Of a DNA stretch of 64,000 nucleotides, positions 35,078-43,996 are shown piece after piece. The DNA comes from JBJFCE01 sp964437825. Its GTDB lineage: Bacteria; Bacillota; Clostridia; Lachnospirales; Lachnospiraceae. Every line of letters begins with the position of its first letter. Within the stretch, counting starts at the first letter, position 1. A model generated the notes under the pieces. That model did no database searches. It saw only the letters and a list, made by a program, of their open reading frames with translations, and was not told the origin of the DNA. Location: NCBI GenBank assembly GCA_964437825.1, contig CAYTIH010000003.1:1-64000 (forward strand). Reading direction: 5' to 3'. A program made the translations under genes and the position numbers.

Positions 35078-36967
35078 ATGAAACAAGTCGGAAAAAAGAT
35101 TTTAAATACAAAGCTGGCGGTACGCAGAGCTTCTTTAATCGTATATGATATCCTGGCGGTGGTGATCAGCAGTTATATGCCGCTGCTGATGCGTTTTGAA
35201 TTTCGAATCGGAGAAATTCCGCAGCAGTATGTGGATAATATGCAGTGGTTTCTGCCCTTTGGGATTGTGTTTACGTTGCTGATATTTTATCTGTTCAGAC
35301 TGTATCACAGTCTGTGGGCCTATGCCGGCGTTACCGAGATGCAGAATATGGCGGCCGCCTGCGCGGTCAGCGCGCTGGTTCAGTGCGTGGGGCTGCATTA
35401 TACCGGGCATTATGTTCCGAGAAGCTATTATTTTATTTTTCTGCTGCTTTTGTTTGCGCTGACGCTGCTGAGCAGATTTTCCTACAGATTTTTGCGGGAA
35501 GCAAAGCATAGAATGAATAACAGTAAGAATGCGACCTCTGTGATGATTATCGGCGCAGGGGATGCGGGTAATGTCATCATAAAAGAGATCATCGGCAGCC
35601 ATTATTCGACCATGAGTATCAAATGCGTGATTGATGACGACAAGAATAAATGGGGCAGATATGTGCAGGGCATTAAGGTTGTCGGAGGCCGGAATAAGAT
35701 CATAGAATCGGCGAAGGAGTATGCTATTGATGAGATTATCATTGCGCTTCCCTCCGTACCGAAATATATTATCAGGGATCTGATTAACATTTGTAAGGAA
35801 ACGGATTGCAAGCTTCGTACGCTGCCGGGAGTGTATCAGCTGGTAAACGGAGAAGTAAATGTCAGCAAGATCCGGGATGTGGATGTGGAGGATCTGCTTG
35901 GCAGGGAACCGGTTAAGGTGGATCTGGATTCTATTTTAAATTATGTTAAGGATAAGGTGGTCATGGTAACCGGCGGAGGAGGTTCTATCGGCAGTGAACT
36001 TTGCCGTCAGATCGCAACGCATCAGCCCAGGCAGTTGATTATTTTTGATATTTATGAAAACAGCGTTTATGACATTCAGCAGGAGCTTCTGGCAACGCAT
36101 CCCAGACTGAACCTGCTGGTATTGATCGGCTCGGTTCGAAATACCAATCGAATGAACAGTATTTTTGATACGTATCATCCGGATATCGTGTATCATGCGG
36201 CGGCTCATAAGCATGTACCGCTGATGGAGATAAGCCCTAATGAGGCGATCAAAAATAATGTGTTCGGTACATGGAAGACGGCTCAGGCAGCAGCCATGAA
36301 CGGCGTAAAAAAATTCGTCATGATTTCTACGGATAAGGCGGTTAATCCGACCAATATCATGGGAGCTTCCAAACGGATCTGCGAAATGATTATTCAGACG
36401 TTTAATCGTCATTATGATACGGAATTTGTGGCGGTACGCTTCGGAAATGTGCTTGGCAGTAACGGAAGCGTCATACCGCTGTTTCGCAAGCAGATAGAAA
36501 CAGGCGGACCGGTGACGGTGACTCATCCTGACATTATCCGGTACTTTATGACGATTCCCGAAGCCGTATCCCTGGTGCTTCAGGCGGGCGCCTATGCAAA
36601 AGGCGGTGAGATTTTCGTCCTGGATATGGGAGAACCGGTCAGGATTCTGGATCTGGCCAAGAATCTGATTCGTTTATCGGGATACAAACCGGATGAGGAT
36701 ATCAAAATCGTATTTACGGGACTTCGTCCCGGAGAAAAGCTGTATGAAGAACTGCTCATGAATGAAGAAGGCATGACGGATACGGCCAATAAGCTGATTC
36801 ATATCGGAAAGCCCATTGAAATTGACGAATTGACTTTCTTCAGACAGCTGAGAGATCTGAAGGCCGCAGCAAATCATGAGGATTCCCGCATTAAGGATAT
36901 TGTAAAAGAAATCGTACCGACTTATGTGCCTCAGGAGGATGCACAGGAGCATGAAGACCGGCCATGA
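35078..36967 (+). CDS. pglF: Membrane-bound UDP-GlcNAc 4,6-dehydratase (PglF/WbpM/CapD-like)
   Basis: A 629-aa protein with four N-terminal helices (about 18-145), a first Rossmann domain (about 150-260) and a catalytic SDR domain from about 285: VTGGGGSIGSELCRQ binds NAD, and STDKAVNPTNIMGASKR carries the Met-Lys variant of the triad typical of WbpM/PglF. It converts UDP-GlcNAc to UDP-4-keto-6-deoxy-GlcNAc at the inner membrane. Followed by PglE- and PglC-like genes, so it probably feeds a diNAcBac-type or QuiNAc4N-type sugar. A WbpM-type role toward QuiNAc or FucNAc is the main alternative. Confidence 0.9.
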   Translation: MKQVGKKILNTKLAVRRASLIVYDILAVVISSYMPLLMRFEFRIGEIPQQYVDNMQWFLPFGIVFTLLIFYLFRLYHSLWAYAGVTEMQNMAAACAVSALVQCVGLHYTGHYVPRSYYFIFLLLLFALTLLSRFSYRFLREAKHRMNNSKNATSVMIIGAGDAGNVIIKEIIGSHYSTMSIKCVIDDDKNKWGRYVQGIKVVGGRNKIIESAKEYAIDEIIIALPSVPKYIIRDLINICKETDCKLRTLPGVYQLVNGEVNVSKIRDVDVEDLLGREPVKVDLDSILNYVKDKVVMVTGGGGSIGSELCRQIATHQPRQLIIFDIYENSVYDIQQELLATHPRLNLLVLIGSVRNTNRMNSIFDTYHPDIVYHAAAHKHVPLMEISPNEAIKNNVFGTWKTAQAAAMNGVKKFVMISTDKAVNPTNIMGASKRICEMIIQTFNRHYDTEFVAVRFGNVLGSNGSVIPLFRKQIETGGPVTVTHPDIIRYFMTIPEAVSLVLQAGAYAKGGEIFVLDMGEPVRILDLAKNLIRLSGYKPDEDIKIVFTGLRPGEKLYEELLMNEEGMTDTANKLIHIGKPIEIDELTFFRQLRDLKAAANHEDSRIKDIVKEIVPTYVPQEDAQEHEDRP

Positions 36968-37035
36968 GTTTCGGAGGCGGCAGAAGGCTGCGGCGTTGAG
37001 AAGTGAAGCTGAAACGCTTCGGAATGGAGAAAGAC

Positions 37036-38178
37036 ATGGAAAGAAAGAGAATCTATCTATCCAGCCCCACGATGCATGGGGATGAACAAAGATTTGTGCA
37101 GGAAGCGTTCGATACCAACTGGATTGCGCCGCTTGGACCCAATGTGGATGCCTTTGAAAAGGAAATGTGCGAATATACGGGAGCAAAGCATGCGGCGGCG
37201 CTGAGTGCGGGTACTGCGGCAATTCATCTTGCGCTGAAGCTTTCGGGGATACAAGAGGGTGATATTGTATTTGCGCCGTCACTTACGTTCTCGGCGACCT
37301 GTAATCCCATTGTTTATGAGAAAGCGGTTCCGGTTTTTATCGATTGCGAGCCGGATACATGGAATATGTCGCCGCAGGCGCTGGAGAGGGCTTTTGGAAA
37401 ATATCCGAATGCAAAGGCGGTGATTGCCGTTTATCTGTACGGAACTCCGGCTAAAATAGATGAGCTTATGTCGATCTGCGAGGCGCATCATGTGCCGTTG
37501 ATCGAGGATGCTGCGGAGTCCTTGGGAGCGACCTACAAGGGCAGGAATACGGGAACCCTTGGCAGATTCGGAATTTATTCTTTTAACGGAAATAAGATTA
37601 TCACGACCTCCGGCGGCGGCATGCTGGTGTCCGAGGACGAGGAGGCGATTCAAAAGGCGCGCTTCTTTGCGACACAGGCGAGGGATCCGGCCAGATATTA
37701 TCAGCATTCCCAAATCGGTTATAATTATCGTATGAGTAATGTTACCGCGGGCATCGGACGCGGGCAGCTGCTTCATATGAATGAGCATCTGGCACGGAAG
37801 CGCGCGATTTATAAGCAGTATTCGGAGGCGTTTTCGGATATACCGGAGATCACCATGAACCCGATGAATCCGGACGGGGAGGCAAATAACTGGCTTTCCT
37901 GTATTACCATCGCTGCGGGCAGCAAGGTAACGCCGGATGCTCTTATGGATCATTTGGCAGAGTATAATATAGAGACCCGTCCGATCTGGAAGCCGATGCA
38001 TTTACAGCCGGTATTTGCCGGGTATGAGTTCTTTACGCATGACGGCGGCGCAGACAGCGTATCGGCGGATATTTTTGACAGGGGCGTGTGTCTGCCCAGC
38101 GATATTAAGAATACAGCGGAGGATATGGAGCTGATAATCGGGCTTGTGCGGGAATTGTTCGGAAGAAAAAATGCCTGA
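37036..38178 (+). CDS. pglE: UDP-4-keto-6-deoxy-GlcNAc transaminase (PglE-like)
   Basis: PLP aminotransferase of 380 aa. RIYLSSPTMHGDEQRFVQEA at the start, TNWIAPLGPNVDAFE near 32 and SFNGNKIITTSGGGM with PLP Lys187 match PglE-like enzymes that make the UDP-4-amino-4,6-dideoxy-GlcNAc precursor of N,N'-diacetylbacillosamine. ATG 37036 has GGAG at 37026-37029; ATG 37024 and GTG 37003 are in frame but less well placed. The acetyltransferase PglD that usually follows is absent. Confidence 0.9.
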   Translation: MERKRIYLSSPTMHGDEQRFVQEAFDTNWIAPLGPNVDAFEKEMCEYTGAKHAAALSAGTAAIHLALKLSGIQEGDIVFAPSLTFSATCNPIVYEKAVPVFIDCEPDTWNMSPQALERAFGKYPNAKAVIAVYLYGTPAKIDELMSICEAHHVPLIEDAAESLGATYKGRNTGTLGRFGIYSFNGNKIITTSGGGMLVSEDEEAIQKARFFATQARDPARYYQHSQIGYNYRMSNVTAGIGRGQLLHMNEHLARKRAIYKQYSEAFSDIPEITMNPMNPDGEANNWLSCITIAAGSKVTPDALMDHLAEYNIETRPIWKPMHLQPVFAGYEFFTHDGGADSVSADIFDRGVCLPSDIKNTAEDMELIIGLVRELFGRKNA

Positions 38179-38217
38179 GATTACGGGAAAGCGGAATTTT
38201 TGAGGAGAGAACGCAGC

Positions 38218-38883
38218 ATGTATAAACACGGTATCAAACGCATTCTGGATATCTTCATATCGCTCGCCGGTATGATTGTGCTTAGTCCTGTGTATCTGGC
38301 AGTTGCGATTCTGGTGAGAGTAAAGCTGGGAAGTCCCGTAATTTTTCATCAGAAAAGACCGGGATACCGGGAGCGTATTTTTACGCTTTGTAAGTTTCGG
38401 ACCATGACGGATCAGCGGGATGAGAAGGGGGAGCTTTTACCGGACAATATGCGGCTGACGAAATTTGGGCTGTTCCTTCGTAAAACCAGTCTGGATGAGC
38501 TTCCGGAGCTGTGGAATATTTTGAAGGGAGATATGAGTCTGATCGGTCCCAGACCGCTATTGGTCAGTTATCTGCCGTGGTATACGGAAAGGGAAAAACT
38601 TCGCCATACGGTGCGGCCGGGCTTGACCGGACTTGCGCAGGTCAGCGGCAGAAACTTTATTGAGTGGGATAAACGGTTGGAAAAAGACGTGGAATACGTG
38701 GAGCATCTGAGCTTTGGCATGGATATGAAAATTCTGTGGATGACGGTCAAGGTCGTGCTCGGAAGCAGTGATGAGGTGGCTGAGGTTACGGATGATGTGG
38801 AAGGAAATCTGGCAACGATCCGCGAAGAAAAGGCAAAGGCTGTGCAGAAGCAGTATTTGAGGGAGCATGGAAGTCCTGAATGA
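38218..38883 (+). CDS. pglC: PglC-like polyprenyl-phosphate sugar-1-phosphate transferase
   Basis: Short, single-helix priming transferase of 221 aa. GIKRILDIFISLAGMIVLSP forms the re-entrant membrane helix, and RKTSLDELPELWNILKGDMSLIGPRP holds the Asp-Glu dyad and the phosphate loop. It starts a lipid-linked glycan from the UDP-sugar made by the two preceding genes. ATG 38218 follows GAGGAGAG at 38202-38209. The sequence fits PglC of the N,N'-diacetylbacillosamine pathway; the natural substrate may carry a different acyl group because PglD is missing. Second of three priming enzymes here. Confidence 0.9.
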   Translation: MYKHGIKRILDIFISLAGMIVLSPVYLAVAILVRVKLGSPVIFHQKRPGYRERIFTLCKFRTMTDQRDEKGELLPDNMRLTKFGLFLRKTSLDELPELWNILKGDMSLIGPRPLLVSYLPWYTEREKLRHTVRPGLTGLAQVSGRNFIEWDKRLEKDVEYVEHLSFGMDMKILWMTVKVVLGSSDEVAEVTDDVEGNLATIREEKAKAVQKQYLREHGSPE

Positions 38884-38895
38884 AAAAAGTAATGG

Positions 38896-38957
38896 TGCAA
38901 TATGCTATTGCAATATGCTATTGCAATATGCTATTGCATAGCATATTGCATAGCATA
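38896..38957. repeat. Triple 13-bp tandem repeat with 13-bp hairpin
   Basis: TGCAATATGCTAT occurs three times head to tail (38896-38908, 38909-38921, 38922-38934). After TGC comes its exact reverse complement ATAGCATATTGCA (38938-38950) and then a partial second copy (to 38957). The third unit and its complement make a perfect 13-bp stem with a 3-nt loop, and earlier units can pair in register shifts. No T-run follows. It fills the gap between the PglC-like and FemAB-like genes, ending at the GGGAGA ribosome site (38958-38963). Confidence 0.85.
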
Positions 38958-38967
38958 GGGAGAATCT

Positions 38968-40032
38968 ATGGCAGGAATTAAGGTAATCGATCTCACAATG
39001 GAAGAAGAATGGAACCGGGTGATCGGCGGGTTTGCGCAGCATGATGTATATTTTACTCCCGGATATGTGAAGGCTTTCCGGGTCAATGGGGACGGGGAGC
39101 CGCTTTTGCTGTATTATAACGGAAAACACATGCAGGCGATGAATATTGTCATGAAACGGCCGGTTCCCGTTGTGAGAACGGAGCAGGCAGAGGATGAAGC
39201 GCTGAAAACATATTTTGATTTCGTGACGCCTTACGGTTACGGAGGTTTTTTGTTAAAGGGGGATACCTGCGAAGCGGAAAAGGAAGCATTGGCACATGCC
39301 TACAGGGACTTTTGCCGGGATCATAAGATTGTGGCGGAGTTTAACCGTTATCATCCGGTGCTGGGCAATGCGCATCAGATGGAATGCCTTTATGAAGTGG
39401 AGGATCTTGGAAAAACGGTCTGTATGGATATCAGCTCCAAGGAGACTATATGGGCCAATCTTTCCAGCAAGAACAGGAATATGATCAGGAAGGCCGTAAA
39501 ATCCGGCGTCAGGGTCTATTGGGGCAGGGATGAGAGGCTGTTTGAGGAATTTGAAGGCATCTACAATGCGACAATGGACAAAGTCGGAGCGGATCATTAC
39601 TATTATTTTAAAAAAGCATTTTATGACAGTATATTAGATGACTTAAAGGAAAATTCGCTGGTATTTTATGCAAAGCTTGGGCAAGAGATCATTGCCATGT
39701 CCGTGATTATGTTCGGGGGCGGGCAGCTGCATTACCATCTGTCGGCCTCGAAGAAAGAGTTTCAAAGCTATGCTCCGACCAATCTGCTCCTTTATGAGGC
39801 TGCATGCTTCGGATGCAGCATCGGTGCGAAAACCTTTCATCTGGGAGGCGGACTCGGCAGCAGGCAGGATCACCTTTACAGCTTCAAAAAGCAGTTTAAC
39901 AGACAGCAGGACTGTCAGTTTTCCGTCGGAAGGCTGATTGTCAATGAAACGGTTTACCAACGGCTGCGGGAGCTTAATAACGCGAAAAAGGAAACCGGAT
40001 ATTTCCCGGCATATCGGGACCTGTGTATATGA
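38968..40032 (+). CDS. FemAB-like acyl/aminoacyltransferase (GNAT fold)
   Basis: A 354-aa protein with the two-GNAT layout of the FemAB family. NLSSKNRNMIRKAVKSGV near 155, YHLSASKKEFQSYAPTNLLL near 253 and FHLGGG near 287, then LYSFKKQFN near 300, are the recognisable elements. FemAB proteins transfer amino acids from aminoacyl-tRNA in cell-wall synthesis; related ones in polysaccharide loci acylate amino sugars. Its position right after PglF/PglE/PglC-like genes and the lack of PglD suggest it acylates the 4-amino group of the sugar. This is inference. GGGAGA precedes ATG 38968. Confidence 0.72.
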   Translation: MAGIKVIDLTMEEEWNRVIGGFAQHDVYFTPGYVKAFRVNGDGEPLLLYYNGKHMQAMNIVMKRPVPVVRTEQAEDEALKTYFDFVTPYGYGGFLLKGDTCEAEKEALAHAYRDFCRDHKIVAEFNRYHPVLGNAHQMECLYEVEDLGKTVCMDISSKETIWANLSSKNRNMIRKAVKSGVRVYWGRDERLFEEFEGIYNATMDKVGADHYYYFKKAFYDSILDDLKENSLVFYAKLGQEIIAMSVIMFGGGQLHYHLSASKKEFQSYAPTNLLLYEAACFGCSIGAKTFHLGGGLGSRQDHLYSFKKQFNRQQDCQFSVGRLIVNETVYQRLRELNNAKKETGYFPAYRDLCI

Positions 40033-41141
40033 AAAAGATACTGATCATTGCAAATTTGGATGTTGGCTTATATAATTTCAGAAGAGAACTCCTGGAAGCG
40101 CTTCTGGCGGAGCCGTATGAAGTGCACATAGCGCTGCCTGACGGAGAATTCATTCCCAAGCTGGTGGAGATGGGGTGTATCTTTCATGAGACAAGGCTGG
40201 AGCGCAGGGGCATGAACCCGGTACATGAGCTGCAGCTGCTTCGGAGATATCGGCAGATTGTGAAGGAAGTAAAGCCGGATGCGGCGCTGACTTATACGAT
40301 TAAGCCCAATATTTACGGCGGGGCCGTTTTGGCGTCTGAGAGGATTCCTTATCTGACTAATATTACAGGTCTGGGAACCGCGGTAGAGGGAGACGGGCTG
40401 CTGCAAAAAATGACAATTCGGATGTACCGTTATGCGATGCGGAGGGTTTCCTGTCTGTTTTTTCAAAATCAGACAAACGAAGAATATTTTACGGCAAAAA
40501 AGATCGCAGTGGGGAAGCATAAACGGATCCCGGGGTCCGGAGTGAACCTGGAACGCTTTCGGTATTTGGAATATCCGCCGGAGGATGCGCCTGTTTCCAT
40601 GCTTTTCATATCCAGGGTATTAAAGGAAAAGGGAATTGATCAGTTTATGGAAATGGCGCAGGTAATCAAACAGGAGCATCCGGAAACAGAGTTTCATATT
40701 CTGGGGTTCTGTGAGGACGACGACAGTGCGCCGGATTCCTATAGACGCAGGATCGCCAAACTGGAGGAGCAGGGGATTCTGAAATTTGAAGGAATGCAGG
40801 AGGATATCAAGCCCTTCATGCTCAAAAGTCAGTGTACGATTCACCCGTCCTTTTATCCGGAGGGCATGTCCAATGTATGTCTGGAGAGCGCGGCGAGCGG
40901 CAGACCCGTGATTACAACGGACAGACCGGGCTGTCGGGATACGATAGAGAACGGAAAAACGGGACTGCTCGTCAGGCAGCAGGACACGCAGGATCTGATT
41001 CGCGCAGTCAGACAGTTCCTTTCCATGCCATATGAAGCCAGAAAGCAGATGGGCATGGAGGCAAGAGCCAAAATGGAACGGGAATTTGACAGACGGATCG
41101 TGGTGGAAAGCTATTTAAAGGAGCTGGCACGTATTTTATGA
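40029..41141 (+). CDS. GT4 family glycosyltransferase (PglA-like)
   Basis: GT-B retaining enzyme of 370 aa. KKILIIANLDVGLYNFRREL at the start, LPDGEFIPKLVEMGC near 37, ITGLGTAVEG near 112 and the donor site HPSFYPEGMSNVCLESAASG near 277 match PglA/WbiD-type transferases that add the second sugar to a lipid-linked bacillosamine-type sugar. ATG 40029 overlaps the upstream stop (ATGA); GTG 40023 is a possible start. It follows the PglC-like step, in agreement with that role. Confidence 0.85.
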   Translation: MKKILIIANLDVGLYNFRRELLEALLAEPYEVHIALPDGEFIPKLVEMGCIFHETRLERRGMNPVHELQLLRRYRQIVKEVKPDAALTYTIKPNIYGGAVLASERIPYLTNITGLGTAVEGDGLLQKMTIRMYRYAMRRVSCLFFQNQTNEEYFTAKKIAVGKHKRIPGSGVNLERFRYLEYPPEDAPVSMLFISRVLKEKGIDQFMEMAQVIKQEHPETEFHILGFCEDDDSAPDSYRRRIAKLEEQGILKFEGMQEDIKPFMLKSQCTIHPSFYPEGMSNVCLESAASGRPVITTDRPGCRDTIENGKTGLLVRQQDTQDLIRAVRQFLSMPYEARKQMGMEARAKMEREFDRRIVVESYLKELARIL

Positions 41142-41164
41142 AAATATAGACCGGAGGAAAAAAC

Positions 41165-42481
41165 ATGAGTTTATATGAGAAAATTGTAGCAGGCGAAGAA
41201 AAGATTGCGCTGGTGGGACTTGGTTATGTCGGTATGCCGATTGCGGTTGCTTTTTCCAAAAAGGTGAAGGTCATCGGTTTTGACCTGAATAAAGCGAAGG
41301 TCGAGAAATACAAAAGCGGTATTGATCCTACCTGTGAGGTGGGTGATGACGTGATCAAAGCCTGCAGTGTGGAGTTTACCTCTGATGAGACCAGGCTGAA
41401 AGAGGCGAAGTTTTTTATTGTAGCGGTACCTACGCCGGTGAATCCGGATCATACGCCGGATCTGACGCCGATTGAAGGCGCCAGTGCCATTTTGGGACGC
41501 AATTTGCCCAAAGGCTCCATCGTAGTGTTTGAATCCACAGTGTATCCCGGTGTAACGCAGGAGGTTGCCGTTCCGATTCTGGAAAAAGAATCGGGCCTCA
41601 CATGCGGCGTGGATTTTAAAATCGGATATTCTCCGGAACGAATCAATCCCGGTGATAAGGTTCATAGACTGGAGACGATTACTAAGATCGTATCCGGTAT
41701 GGATGAAGAGACGCTGCAAGAGGTTGCGAGCGTTTATGAGCTTGTGGTGGATGCGGGAGTACATCGTGCGCCGTCAATCAAGGTGGCGGAGGCTGCCAAG
41801 GTGATTGAAAACAGTCAGCGTGATATTAATATCGCATTTATGAACGAGCTGTCCATTATTTTTAACCGGATGGGAATTGACACCAAGTCCGTTTTGGAGG
41901 CGGCTGGAACGAAGTGGAATTTCCTGAAATTTGAACCGGGTCTGGTCGGCGGACATTGTATCGGAGTAGACCCGTATTATCTGACATATAAAGCGGAGCA
42001 GCTTGGATACCATTCCCAAATCATACTTTCGGGACGCAGGATTAATGACGATATGGGCAAATATGTGGCTGAAAGTCTGGTTAAGAATCTGATTAAGGCA
42101 AGTATTCCCGTTAAAAATGCAAGAGTGGCAATCCTCGGATTTACCTTTAAAGAAAACTGTCCGGATACCAGAAACAGCAAAATCATTGATATTGTGAAGG
42201 AACTTCGGGAGTATGGGATCGAACCCTTCATTACAGATCCTGTGGCTGAAAAGGCTGAAGCCGAAAGGGAATATGGTATTACCTTATCCGGGCTTTCCGA
42301 TGTCAGAGATATGGATGCCGTGATTTTGGCAGTGGCGCACAAGGAGTATAAGTCTCTGACAATGGAACAAATCGGACAGATGTATGCTTTGAGGCACCGG
42401 GTTAAGGTTTTGTCCGACATCAAGGGTCTGCTTGACAGAAAAGCATATGAACAGGCAGGATACTTATACTGGAGACTGTAA
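41165..42481 (+). CDS. tviB: UDP-N-acetylhexosamine 6-dehydrogenase (TviB/WbpA-like)
   Basis: Oxidises UDP-GlcNAc or UDP-GalNAc to the uronic acid with NAD in the cytoplasm. The 438 aa start with ALVGLGYVGMPIAVAF (NAD fold); GGHCIGVDPYYL holds catalytic Cys265, and GFTFKENCPDTRNSK near 324 is the C-terminal UDP-binding motif. The sequence looks more like TviB/WbpA than WecC. With the TviC/WbpP-type epimerase at 43997 it would make UDP-GalNAcA, as in the Vi antigen and O6 pathways. GGAGG precedes the ATG. Confidence 0.9.
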   Translation: MSLYEKIVAGEEKIALVGLGYVGMPIAVAFSKKVKVIGFDLNKAKVEKYKSGIDPTCEVGDDVIKACSVEFTSDETRLKEAKFFIVAVPTPVNPDHTPDLTPIEGASAILGRNLPKGSIVVFESTVYPGVTQEVAVPILEKESGLTCGVDFKIGYSPERINPGDKVHRLETITKIVSGMDEETLQEVASVYELVVDAGVHRAPSIKVAEAAKVIENSQRDINIAFMNELSIIFNRMGIDTKSVLEAAGTKWNFLKFEPGLVGGHCIGVDPYYLTYKAEQLGYHSQIILSGRRINDDMGKYVAESLVKNLIKASIPVKNARVAILGFTFKENCPDTRNSKIIDIVKELREYGIEPFITDPVAEKAEAEREYGITLSGLSDVRDMDAVILAVAHKEYKSLTMEQIGQMYALRHRVKVLSDIKGLLDRKAYEQAGYLYWRL

Positions 42482-42486
42482 ATCGT

Positions 42487-43992
42487 ATGGGTCATATTGA
42501 AACGGAAGGGAAAAAGAATATACGGAAATTTTTGGCACCTGCTATCATTGGTGCCTTTTTCTGTTTTCTGTATGTTCGGTTTGGGGTGGGGGAATATCCT
42601 GATTCCGTCACTTATCTGGAAAATTATATGGATCGGGAACCGCTGTATCCGCTTTTGCTAAAGCTGTTCAAGACTGTTCTGGGCGCAGGATTTTATCTGA
42701 AAGCCGTCGCTATGATGCAGAATCTGTTTGCGGCCCTGGCGACATGGTATCTGTATTCTTATATCACAAGGCATTTTGAGATGCATGCCGCAGGCCGTAT
42801 GCTTTCCATGGCGGTACTTTTACTGCCGCATCTGTTAACCGGCGTCATGTCGTCATCCGGGATCATACTGACAAATGCCATTTTGAGTGAGGGGATTACG
42901 TTATCCCTGTATCAGTTGTTCTTTACGCTGCTGCTAAAGTTCTTATATGAAAAAAAGAACAGAAAATATGCGGCAGCCGCGCTTCTAACCGCGCTTTTGG
43001 CCGCCTTTGCCAGAGGCCAGATGATGCCGATGCTTTTAATCTGGATGGCGGTATGCATCGGATCCGAGATTTCAGGAATGCGGAGGAATTTGCGTAGGCA
43101 TGGGAAAAACGGGAATCCTATCAGAGAAGAGGTTTGCGTTAGCCCGGAAAGCCGGACCCGGCGGGGCGTTATGCGCATATTCGGAATTTTGCTTTTGACG
43201 GTTTTGGCTTTTCTGATCCGCGCTGTCGGAATCAGCGGTTATAATCGGCTGGTGTACGGTTACGCTCAGGGAAATACCGGCGGTAATATGACGATCCTTA
43301 CCAATGTGCTGTATTCGGCAGACCCGGAGGATGTGCGGAATTTAAAGGGCCGGTTTACGCAGCAGGAGCGGGAGCTGCTTCAGGCTGTCTATGATGAGAT
43401 GCAGGAGAAGGGATATACTTATCGCGATGCGGGAAGCGGATTTGAAAACAGGATTCTTCATCATGAGGCCAGTCATGATAAGATTAAATTCGAAATTTTG
43501 TACGAGCAGTTTGATTCCTTTTTTGAACAGGAAGCAGGCAGTGAGGGGATCCTGAACGGACTCTCCTGGCAGGAGTGGGAGGAAAATAAGTCAAACGGTA
43601 CGTTGATCCGCATTCGGATGGATGAACTTGCGGGCAGATATATGAAAGCGGTTTTGCCGGCCTGCCTGGGAAATTGGATCAACACATATTTTTATGTGGC
43701 GGCGGGCGGTTTTATCAGGACAGTCGCCGTTTTGCATCCGCTTTTGAATCCGGCAACGGTATTTCTTTATATTGTAGCAATCGGTTTGATGTGTTATCTT
43801 TTTAAGAAGGGAAAAGTGCATGATGCACCGCGGATGATGGCGCTGGTGCTCCTGATGACCGCGGCGAATGTATGTGCCACTTCCATGATGATCATGTGTC
43901 TGTCGCGGTATATGATATATAATATGTCCCTGTTTTTTCTGGCGGGACTTGTGATGCTGCAGGAACTGTATCGCGGTATCGGAAAGGAATAG
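42487..43992 (+). CDS. Membrane protein, GT-C-like
   Basis: A 501-aa protein with about ten helices and a hydrophilic loop (about 275-385). GVGEYPDSVTYLENYMDREPLYPLLLKL near the first outer loop (the DSxTY and PLYP pattern) resembles GT-C glycosyltransferases and related polymerases. A basic cytoplasmic loop (about 196-225) is visible. I do not recognise a named family. It starts 5 bases after the dehydrogenase, in the same operon, and may use a lipid-linked substrate outside the membrane. Confidence 0.6.
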   Translation: MGHIETEGKKNIRKFLAPAIIGAFFCFLYVRFGVGEYPDSVTYLENYMDREPLYPLLLKLFKTVLGAGFYLKAVAMMQNLFAALATWYLYSYITRHFEMHAAGRMLSMAVLLLPHLLTGVMSSSGIILTNAILSEGITLSLYQLFFTLLLKFLYEKKNRKYAAAALLTALLAAFARGQMMPMLLIWMAVCIGSEISGMRRNLRRHGKNGNPIREEVCVSPESRTRRGVMRIFGILLLTVLAFLIRAVGISGYNRLVYGYAQGNTGGNMTILTNVLYSADPEDVRNLKGRFTQQERELLQAVYDEMQEKGYTYRDAGSGFENRILHHEASHDKIKFEILYEQFDSFFEQEAGSEGILNGLSWQEWEENKSNGTLIRIRMDELAGRYMKAVLPACLGNWINTYFYVAAGGFIRTVAVLHPLLNPATVFLYIVAIGLMCYLFKKGKVHDAPRMMALVLLMTAANVCATSMMIMCLSRYMIYNMSLFFLAGLVMLQELYRGIGKE

Positions 43993-43996
43993 GAAA

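Noticed and set aside
38896..38957. Possible CRISPR-like array
   Set aside because: Units are 13 bp, directly abutting, without spacers, and there are no cas genes.
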